This document shows, one piece after another, positions 33,586 to 39,898 of a DNA stretch of 45,341 nucleotides. Both the position numbers and the translations under genes were made by a program. Position 1 is the first letter of the stretch, and each line of letters opens with the position of its first letter. The stretch is from Verrucomicrobiota bacterium (GTDB taxonomy: Bacteria > Verrucomicrobiota > Lentisphaeria > JABSQK01 > JAJFLO01): contig JAJFLO010000603.1 of assembly GCA_021772675.1 (NCBI GenBank), positions 1-45,341 of the forward strand. The letters are read 5' to 3'. The notes below the pieces were generated by a model that had not been told where the DNA came from, did not search any database, and saw only the letters and a list, made by a program, of their open reading frames with translations.

Positions 33586-33637
33586 AATATGTATGCGCTC
33601 ATACATAATTGCAAATGATAAATGAGAAAAATATATA
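33586..33637. promoter_or_regulatory. Divergent promoters and operator of the lysis-lysogeny switch
   Basis: The palindromic TTGCAA at 33609-33614 serves as a -35 in both directions. Leftward (minus) a 17-base spacer leads to CATATT (33591-33586). Rightward a 17-base spacer leads to TATATA (33632-33637). A perfect dyad ATGTATG-CGCT-CATACAT (33589-33606) lies in the leftward spacer and -10, placed to block the early promoter. The early operon and repressor gene diverge from here. Confidence 0.6.
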
Positions 33638-33667
33638 AATTTCTTATTCTACGGTGTATCTTTAGGT

Positions 33668-34210
33668 ATGAGAATGGATAAAACGTTTAAAATTGCATTG
33701 ATGCATGCGGTGAAAAATATTCCTAATGCGACTGGTGATGTTGGGCAAAAATATTTTGCCCTAACTTGCAAGGTTGATCAATCAACTATTAGCAGGATTT
33801 TAAAAAAGGATGAGGGGAGTCCTATAGATGATGATGTATGGGATAATATTGTTATGAACCTCACGAATGCTTGCTTTAAGAAAACAGAATTTAAAAGCAA
33901 GGAAGATTGGCTAAAAAATCGTTGCAATACAATTATTGTGGAGACGGAATCACCGCAAAAGTTATCCAGCAAAGAAATAATACTATTACGGCATTTCAGG
34001 TTCCTTCGGAATAAGTATCAGCAGTCGGTGCTTTATGATGTGTCAAGAATAGTTCAAGAGCAGAATGATGAAGATAAAAAGAAAATCTTTGACTTAGGGG
34101 AAGAACAAGAAAATGCCGAAGATGATCACGACCATCAATTGACCGTAGCCGAAGCCATAAAAGAGCGAGACGGGGATATTCCTAAAAAAAAAGTATATAC
34201 AAGCCTATAG
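33668..34210 (+). CDS. Repressor gene, 5' frame (N-terminal helix-turn-helix), 180 aa before stop
   Basis: The N-terminal part has the helix-turn-helix VGQKYFALTCKVDQSTISRI at about residues 25-44 and is related to the minus-strand Cro-like protein. A helical linker and acidic segment (EDDHDHQLTVAEAIKERDGD) follow. The frame hits a stop at 34208 just after nine A residues (34184-34192). An open -1 frame continues from 34192 for 161 codons with no good start of its own, so the intact protein would be about 336 aa. The start may be 33674 instead. It is the probable lysogeny repressor by position. Confidence 0.65.
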   Translation: MRMDKTFKIALMHAVKNIPNATGDVGQKYFALTCKVDQSTISRILKKDEGSPIDDDVWDNIVMNLTNACFKKTEFKSKEDWLKNRCNTIIVETESPQKLSSKEIILLRHFRFLRNKYQQSVLYDVSRIVQEQNDEDKKKIFDLGEEQENAEDDHDHQLTVAEAIKERDGDIPKKKVYTSL

Positions 34211-34677
34211 CGGCGGAACCTATAGCTGGACTCGACGAGTATGTTGGTGATCCAGCAGTAATTACGATTAAATTTAGGAATAATCTCTTATTTGATAAGA
34301 GTACTGAATTCCCTGAAGCTCTTCGAATGATTTATTACGAAAGCATTTTCGAGTCAGCAAATACGGTAGCAAGAAAAATGTTAGGGTTTCCGATTGATGA
34401 TGCAATTGAAGGGATTCCTTATAATATGTGGCAATTATACAGCGTTTATGATGGGCTGATATTAGCCAGGATATTTTATCACAACAACTTTTATTTTAGG
34501 CAGATGAAAATTAGGAACAATAATTCATTTTATCTCTTTAATTGGACCGCTATTGCCCATCCTGAATTCGATGAATCCTACAATCGGATTAAAATGACAA
34601 TCATCACTCGAACAATTCATGATACACCATTAGGGATCCGGGCCAAGAATATTTCTCAAAATACAACTTATATGTAA
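34192..34677 (+). CDS. Repressor gene, 3' frame reached by -1 shift at A9
   Basis: This frame is open from before 34192 to the stop at 34675. Its first ATG is only at 34327 and lacks a ribosome site. Reading from the A9 run gives SIYKPIAAEPIAGLDEYVGD, then VITIKFRNNLLFD and a mixed alpha/beta domain (RQMKIRNNNSFYLFNWTAIA) that could be an oligomerisation domain. Either programmed slippage on A9 joins it to the DNA-binding domain, or the gene is frameshifted by mutation or a base-calling error. No separate function was recognised. Confidence 0.5.
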   Translation, partial: SIYKPIAAEPIAGLDEYVGDPAVITIKFRNNLLFDKSTEFPEALRMIYYESIFESANTVARKMLGFPIDDAIEGIPYNMWQLYSVYDGLILARIFYHNNFYFRQMKIRNNNSFYLFNWTAIAHPEFDESYNRIKMTIITRTIHDTPLGIRAKNISQNTTYM

Positions 34678-34710
34678 AGGTGTCTCAAGGTTGTTATTGA
34701 GTGAGGGGAA

Positions 34711-34899
34711 ATGAGAATTGTATTATTTTTATCAGCATTGTTTATGTGTTCATGTTCTTATGATCATGAAACATATGAGGAAAAAAAGGCAAGGGAAAGG
34801 GAAAGGGTTCCTGTTGAGTTTAGAGAGGCATATGATTATCAAATTGAAAAAGAAGAAGCGCAACACGAATACTACAGGGGTTTGGAAAGCCAACGATGA
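34711..34899 (+). CDS. Small lipoprotein, 62 aa
   Basis: The N-terminus MRIVLFLSALFMCSCSYDHE has a short hydrophobic signal and a lipobox-like cysteine (Cys13 or Cys15), followed by a highly charged helix (EKKARERERVPVEFREAYDY). A GAGGGG site precedes the ATG. Small phage lipoproteins of lysogens often act in superinfection exclusion; that is only an analogy here. It lies between the repressor and the exported nuclease, apparently in one transcript. Confidence 0.6.
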   Translation: MRIVLFLSALFMCSCSYDHETYEEKKARERERVPVEFREAYDYQIEKEEAQHEYYRGLESQR

Positions 34900-34925
34900 T
34901 TAAGTTTATATTGATAGGCGGGGAA

Positions 34926-35987
34926 ATGAAAACGTTATTGATATTTGCATTGATATGCATTCAAGGGTATTCAAAAGAACTTACAGGCACGGTTGATAGG
35001 GTTATCGACGGGGACACATTCAAAATGTCCTCAAATAATGAAATATACACTATTAGACTTGCCGGAATTGATGCGCCCGAATTGAAGCAAGATTACGGAG
35101 TAGAATCAAAGAAAATAGTAGAAGGTGTATTTGAAAGAGTAAAAGATAAAATAAGAGTGGAATATGATGTTCTTGATAAATATAACCGGATAATTGGTGA
35201 TGTTTATTTCACTAATAAGGATGACGAAGAAATTTCGCTAAATGAGGCCTTAGTGGAAGGGGGTTTCGCTTGGCATTATGTAAAATATTCAGATAGCAAG
35301 GAGCTAAAGGAGGCTCAAGAATTAGCAAAAAGTGAAAATAAAGGTTTATGGAAGGGCGATAATCCTCTCAGCCCTTGGGACTTTAGGTTGGTGAAGTCAT
35401 TGAGCAAAGAACAAATGGCCAAACTTTCACAACTTTATAAAGAATTTACCAGTAAAATAGAGTCTGGCATGTTTGATGTTTCCTTGAAGCGATTAGAGGC
35501 CGAGTATGGTGATGATGTAAAAGAGAAAGATAGGGCAGAATGGGACAGTCTATCAAATGAAGATAGAAAAAAGTATTTAATTGAAATTGGTGCCGGAATG
35601 GATCAATTCATGGCACTATCAAATGAAGAAATAAAAAAGTATTTAAGTGAAACTGGTGCCGAAAAAGAAGACCCTCAGGCTGACAAAAAGAAAAGAGTTC
35701 ATCAACAAGAACGGGAAGATGTTGGCAGGTATCAATTATTCCATGCAGCTCTAACAACTCCTGTTGACAACACCCAAAATACAGAAATTCAAAAAGTAAT
35801 TTTCAAGATAGACACAGTAACGGGTGATGTCTGGAAATATGACATGATGTACTTAACTGTCGGGAAAGATAAAGCAGCTTATATGATAAATGGCTGGGAT
35901 AGTAAAATTGAAAGTTGGGAAGATAGCTTCAATACCTATAGAAAAGCTGACGATGGAATTAGGGCAATGGAGGCAGCGGGAAAGTGA
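34926..35987 (+). CDS. Secreted SNase-like (thermonuclease) protein, 353 aa
   Basis: A signal peptide (MKTLLIFALICIQGYS) precedes a staphylococcal-nuclease fold: DRVIDGDTF, IRLAGIDAPE and KYNRIIGDVYF. Catalytic residues are present (Asp30, Arg44, Asp49, Glu52, Arg88 in this numbering), so it should be active against DNA or RNA. The C-terminal 200 residues are helical and acidic, with a duplicated short element (LSNEDRKKYLIEIGAGMDQF / LSNEEIKKYLSETGAEK), and no known domain. I chose ATG 34926 for its GGCGGGG site. Its place in the lysogeny block suggests expression from the prophage, acting in the periplasm or outside the cell. Confidence 0.8.
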   Translation: MKTLLIFALICIQGYSKELTGTVDRVIDGDTFKMSSNNEIYTIRLAGIDAPELKQDYGVESKKIVEGVFERVKDKIRVEYDVLDKYNRIIGDVYFTNKDDEEISLNEALVEGGFAWHYVKYSDSKELKEAQELAKSENKGLWKGDNPLSPWDFRLVKSLSKEQMAKLSQLYKEFTSKIESGMFDVSLKRLEAEYGDDVKEKDRAEWDSLSNEDRKKYLIEIGAGMDQFMALSNEEIKKYLSETGAEKEDPQADKKKRVHQQEREDVGRYQLFHAALTTPVDNTQNTEIQKVIFKIDTVTGDVWKYDMMYLTVGKDKAAYMINGWDSKIESWEDSFNTYRKADDGIRAMEAAGK

Positions 35988-36261
35988 TCAACATATTTAT
36001 GTTTTAGAGATCAAAACCAATCAATATATAATTAAAAATAGAGGACAGGGTGTGCCATGCTCATTCTTAAACTGAGTCTGATGGATATATTCCTGTATAC
36101 CTATCACTAAGATTCAGTGCATGAGCTTGCAACCAGCTATCTCAGGAAATTGCTTGGGATGCAATTGTGCGATGTACGGAAGCCCTATCCTCTTCTATCT
36201 TTAATTATACAAAATATAATATGCTAGTTTAAATTAGTGTCAAGGATAAACAGATGTGTAA

Positions 36262-36612
36262 ATGAAAAAAATATTGATATTGATAGTTTTATTCTCCGTG
36301 GGCTGTACTTCTATGAGGAATTTTAATAAACTAGAAGTAGGCATGAGTGAGCTTGAAGTGAAGGAGACTTTAGGTAAACCAAGAATTAAGAGCGCAATTA
36401 ATAATAGAACTGTATACCGTTATAATATCGGAAAAAACTTCAGTCGGTGTTTCGTTGTGATTGGCTGGCTTTTTGGAATCAGTCCACCGACCGATTATGA
36501 GTATTTCGTAAGGTTTATGGATGGCAAAACTGATTCGTTCGGTAAAATGGGTGATTTTGATAGTACTAAACCGGACACTTTAAGGATTGAAACACCGGAT
36601 TTAAGGCGGTAA
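36262..36612 (+). CDS. Lipoprotein, SmpA/BamE-like small fold, 116 aa
   Basis: The signal and lipobox (MKKILILIVLFSVGC) are clear. The mature part starts NKLEVGMSELEVKETLGKPR, the typical first half of the SmpA/OmlA/BamE-like fold, then RTVYRYNIGKNFSRCF and a second pair of strands. In bacteria such proteins are anchored to the outer membrane. As phage cargo it may be a lysogenic conversion or exclusion factor. The ribosome site is weak. The 274 bases upstream (35988-36261) have no recognisable gene; a TATAAT occurs at 36215-36220 without a good -35. Confidence 0.65.
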   Translation: MKKILILIVLFSVGCTSMRNFNKLEVGMSELEVKETLGKPRIKSAINNRTVYRYNIGKNFSRCFVVIGWLFGISPPTDYEYFVRFMDGKTDSFGKMGDFDSTKPDTLRIETPDLRR

Positions 36613-36869
36613 ATTGGCCTAAAAAAAGCGTCACAAAAATTAGGCTAAATATGTTAAGATTTGTGACGGTTTGCATTTTGATCAATAAATATAACTATAT
36701 ATAAACTAACGTAGTGGGTTGTTAATAGGCAAGTTGCGGATTTGATTAATTGGTTTCCGACCCTTGCCACCATTTTAATGTAACCCGCCTAAAGACAACA
36801 GCTTACAGATTCCAAAAACACCCACCGTCACCAAAACGTCACAAATCACGCTTAAATTAGGTGTTTATA
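36613..36869. promoter_or_regulatory. Integrase upstream region with repeated GTCACAAA boxes, candidate attP
   Basis: This 257-base gene-free stretch contains GTCACAAA at 36630-36637, its inverse TTTGTGAC at 36660-36667, GTCACCAAA at 36827-36835 and GTCACAAA at 36838-36845. Two TTAGGNT/C patterns and an inverted pair GGCAAG/CTTGCC (around 36730-36768) also occur. Repeats flanking a core are typical of arm-type integrase sites. The exact core cannot be set without the host junction. Confidence 0.4.
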
Positions 36870-38099
36870 ATGGGTAAGAAAAGAATAAAATATCTACACA
36901 ACGATGAAGCCGGAATATGGCAGTGTGATTTTTATATAAAGGTTGGAAGAAAAAAGAGGAGAATACAAAATTCTTTGGGACATCGAAATGATAAAAGGGC
37001 TCAAGAATTTGTTGATACTTACATTCTGCCTATTATTCGAATAGAAAAAGAACGGGATTTATTTGAACGGCTTATTTTGAGCTATGAATTTGCAGATAAA
37101 AAGCTGAAAAATAATTACAAAGACTTCCTGTCTCAATTCAGTGAATCAGAAAATATAATTGATTCTTTTCGTGAATTATCAGATAGATACATAGAATGGA
37201 AACAGAATAGCGACCTATCGCCGGCGACGATCAATAGATATAAATGCGCAATAAATGATTTACTTAAATTCCTGGGTGATGATATAGAGGTTGAGGATAT
37301 CACTAAAAAGAATATGACAGAATATCGTGATATGCTTCAGGAAAGAGGTATGCATAATAACACTATTAGAGAGCAAGTAAAAAGGATTAACTCTGTATTT
37401 AGGTGGGGAGTTGATGAAGGCAAGATATTGCTGAGAGAACCACCCGGGCTTAAGGTAAGGGTGGAGAAACAGGATCAAGACCACTATAGATGTCCTGATG
37501 ATGATGAAATTGAACCTTTATGCAACATGCCATACCCTAATTCTGCAAGAAGTTTTGATTTGATAGCTTGGAAATATATTCCGTTAATATCTCGCTATAC
37601 AACAATGAGGATTGGCGAAGTGGCCCAGTTATTGGTTACTGACATTGATTACAAAGACGGATTAAGGATATTTAAAATAAACCGCAGGGACGGCAAATCC
37701 ACCAAGAATAAACAGAGCATCAGGCTGGTTCCCGTTCCTGATAAATTAGATTCAATAGTTGATGAACTTCTTGAGATAGCAAAACAGTCAAATAGTAGTC
37801 GATTATTTGTTAAGTGCGGGGATTATACCAGTCCAAATTCAGGCCTTTACAAGCCAGCCCATCATTTTTTGTGCTCATTCAATAATCAGGCAAAAAAAGT
37901 AAATAGAGAAGAGGGTCAACCTAATAATGATCTTTCATTCCATTGCCTGAGATCATGGGGGTCAACTAAAATGATCGAAGAAGAGATCAATATTATTGAT
38001 ATACAAAGAATTATGGGGCATAAAACAAGGATTACGCTTGCCGGTTACACAAAGGAAAGCATGAAGAGATATAAAAAGTGGCTGGATATGATTCCATAG
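36870..38099 (+). CDS. int: Tyrosine recombinase, phage integrase, 409 aa
   Basis: The N-terminal part has an arm-binding-like basic region, and a SAM-like core-binding domain follows (IEWKQNSDLSPATINRYKCA). The catalytic domain has Arg247 in TTMRIGEVA, Lys near RRDGKSTKNK, His358 and Arg361 in HCLRSW, His384 in MGHK, and Tyr393 in AGYTKES. All residues for strand exchange are there, and length is normal. The ATG at 36870 has an AGGTG six bases upstream; a GTG at 36861 would add three residues. It is the main evidence that this phage is temperate. Confidence 0.92.
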   Translation: MGKKRIKYLHNDEAGIWQCDFYIKVGRKKRRIQNSLGHRNDKRAQEFVDTYILPIIRIEKERDLFERLILSYEFADKKLKNNYKDFLSQFSESENIIDSFRELSDRYIEWKQNSDLSPATINRYKCAINDLLKFLGDDIEVEDITKKNMTEYRDMLQERGMHNNTIREQVKRINSVFRWGVDEGKILLREPPGLKVRVEKQDQDHYRCPDDDEIEPLCNMPYPNSARSFDLIAWKYIPLISRYTTMRIGEVAQLLVTDIDYKDGLRIFKINRRDGKSTKNKQSIRLVPVPDKLDSIVDELLEIAKQSNSSRLFVKCGDYTSPNSGLYKPAHHFLCSFNNQAKKVNREEGQPNNDLSFHCLRSWGSTKMIEEEINIIDIQRIMGHKTRITLAGYTKESMKRYKKWLDMIP

Positions 38100-38203
38100 A
38101 TAATCTTGTTGATCTCAGCAAAATGACCATTCCCTATAGTTAGAAGAATTCATAAAGCCTCCAAAGAGTTTGACGCATTTAGTTCCGGGCTGTAATTTAA
38201 AAA

Positions 38204-38812
38204 ATGGTAAATCATGGGCAGGTAGAATCTACGGACAATAAAACCCAAAAACAAACAGCATCGCAGCAAGCGTTGCTCATTCTTGGGAGCCTTGTAACCC
38301 TTTCCCTCCTAACAGTTATAATCCTCCTAGAATTTTTCCCGTCTGAAATCAGTACCTACGTTGAAAAATGGGGTATAGGTGCTGTCGTTTCTGGTGGTGC
38401 TGGACTCTTTATTGTGATTTTCATTTTCTATAACCGTTCTTATATCAAGCTCTTTAATTTGCTCCTAGGAATTAATTGCTTTCTATTTGCGGGTTTTCAT
38501 TATTTCGAAATCAAAGCTCAAATCGAAGTAAAGAACAAAGAGACAATAGCGCTCCGACAGCGAATCAGGCGTATGGAGAATAATGATAATAGGTTACAAC
38601 AGATTGCTTTTCAAAATGAAGTAGCAATTAGAGAAAGAAAAAAAATAATTAAACTCATTGAAGATTCTACATCGTTATTTGATACAACAGATCCAAAAAA
38701 TAAAGAACTATTGGAATTATATAAAATTGATATGCTTAAAAAAATTCTTAGTATAGGACAGTTTGAAGTGGAAAAAAAGAAGCTAATGATTCAAGATATT
38801 CCCGTCCCATAG
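38204..38812 (+). CDS. Membrane protein with coiled-coil tail, 202 aa
   Basis: Three hydrophobic spans are seen: QALLILGSLVTLSLLTVIIL, WGIGAVVSGGAGLFIVIFIF and LFNLLLGINCFLFAGFHYF. A long charged helix with heptads follows (IALRQRIRRMENNDNRLQQI). The pattern is common in phage lysogeny-region membrane proteins, and superinfection exclusion or holin-type activity are both conceivable. The ribosome site is not clear. It follows the integrase gene in the same direction with a 104-base gap in which I see nothing specific. Confidence 0.55.
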   Translation: MVNHGQVESTDNKTQKQTASQQALLILGSLVTLSLLTVIILLEFFPSEISTYVEKWGIGAVVSGGAGLFIVIFIFYNRSYIKLFNLLLGINCFLFAGFHYFEIKAQIEVKNKETIALRQRIRRMENNDNRLQQIAFQNEVAIRERKKIIKLIEDSTSLFDTTDPKNKELLELYKIDMLKKILSIGQFEVEKKKLMIQDIPVP

Positions 38813-38839
38813 CGTTACTGGAAATATGAGGCATAGATT

Positions 38840-39070
38840 ATGAACAGAATATTTGTATTTGCCGGAAATAAAGAGGAATTCTATCAGTACCTTATAGAAA
38901 AAGAAATTAGTTGCAGCGACGCTGTTTATATTGATAAATCAGATAGTCTTGCATCTTTATGTCCAAAGGAAATCATATTTACGGGGTCATGGATTCAACG
39001 CAGCGACAAACAGTCGGTCAAGGATTGCGCATCGGTATATGGAATTACAATCGGATATGATTATTATTAA
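38840..39070 (+). CDS. Small Rossmann-like protein, 76 aa
   Basis: The sequence alternates strand and helix (NRIFVFAGNKEEFYQYLIEK, SDAVYIDKSDSLASLCPKEI, then IIFTGSWIQRSD). The 'I.FtGsW..r.d' end resembles small phage proteins of unknown function with a nucleotide-binding-like fold. It ends 6 bases before the convergent late block. Cys residues are present, but no metal motif. No specific role can be assigned. Confidence 0.5.
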   Translation: MNRIFVFAGNKEEFYQYLIEKEISCSDAVYIDKSDSLASLCPKEIIFTGSWIQRSDKQSVKDCASVYGITIGYDYY

Positions 39071-39076
39071 GTACCT

Positions 39077-39427
39077 CTATTGGTTACCCCTTATGTTTAA
39101 CAGTTCATTTAACTTTCGTGCTTTTACTATCTCCCTGATTGTTCCATTTAATGCCAGTTTGGGCTCTAACTCCTCAATACGTTTTTCAAACGCCTGCATA
39201 TCATCCAGCATAATAGTATCAGCATTTTTATCCTTCAGTTTCTTGACCGTTTCATGGATTTCATCAATCTTTTTCAGATGATCTTGTCCCATAAAAAGCA
39301 ACAATAGAATCAATGCAGACACAACCGTTCTAATAAACGAACCCACCCCGTTATTCGCCATTTTAAAACATTTATCCACCATCTGTTCTGTTGCCTTTCT
39401 CATTATATTTACCGTGTCATTCGTCAT
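39077..39427 (-). CDS. Membrane protein with coiled coil, possible holin/lysis protein, 116 aa
   Basis: One hydrophobic span (FIRTVVSALILLLLFMGQ, residues 30-47) is followed by a coiled-coil region (LKKIDEIHETVKKLKDKNAD). It is the last gene of the late block and fits the position and size of a holin or spanin, but no endolysin is seen in the genome. The assignment is by position only. Confidence 0.45.
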   Translation of the reverse strand: MTNDTVNIMRKATEQMVDKCFKMANNGVGSFIRTVVSALILLLLFMGQDHLKKIDEIHETVKKLKDKNADTIMLDDMQAFEKRIEELEPKLALNGTIREIVKARKLNELLNIRGNQ

Positions 39428-39435
39428 TATTTACC

Positions 39436-39882
39436 CTATTCAGTTAACGGTATCCTTGCATTAATCAACGCTGCTAAATCGTCCGCCGCTTTTTCCTTTC
39501 GCACATTAAACTCTTCTGTGGACTCATTGTTAAACTTAGTAACCTTATCCTTCTTGTCCAAGAATAGATTTCTCAATGTATTGTCCGTAACGACGACGTT
39601 ACCGTTCTTCTTGCGTTTTATATTAACCTTGCAGCCAAACGCAATACCATCCTTATATTTAAATTCATTTTGTACTAAATTACCGCTGCCATCATTAATA
39701 CGTTCAGGTTCATTATGATTGCATAAATGCTCTTCATACTCTTCATTGTCTCCAGGAATAAAATCGTCGAATGCCGTTTTTGCCGCCGTCATGTTTTTGA
39801 ATTTCGTTACGGTAGGCGTTGATCGTATTTCCTGTCCGTTCTCGTCGATTGATATCGTATATTTATTATGTTTAATTTCCAT
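39436..39882 (-). CDS. Unknown late protein, 148 aa
   Basis: Soluble and mixed. It has strands at the start (KHNKYTISIDENGQEIRSTP), an acidic loop (DDFIPGDNEEYEEHLCNHNE) and a charged helix at the end (RKEKAADDLAALINARIPLT). It is located between the adhesin and the membrane protein in the late operon, with 8- and 16-base spacing. It could be an adhesin accessory or chaperone, or a lysis-related protein. I do not recognise the family. Confidence 0.5.
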   Translation of the reverse strand: MEIKHNKYTISIDENGQEIRSTPTVTKFKNMTAAKTAFDDFIPGDNEEYEEHLCNHNEPERINDGSGNLVQNEFKYKDGIAFGCKVNIKRKKNGNVVVTDNTLRNLFLDKKDKVTKFNNESTEEFNVRKEKAADDLAALINARIPLTE

Positions 39883-39898
39883 TATTCATTTTTTCCCT

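Noticed and set aside
36730-36775. tRNA 3' end serving as attachment site before int
   Set aside because: A CTTGCCACCA end with a matching GGCAAG is suggestive, but no proper T-arm can be folded, so it is not called a tRNA.
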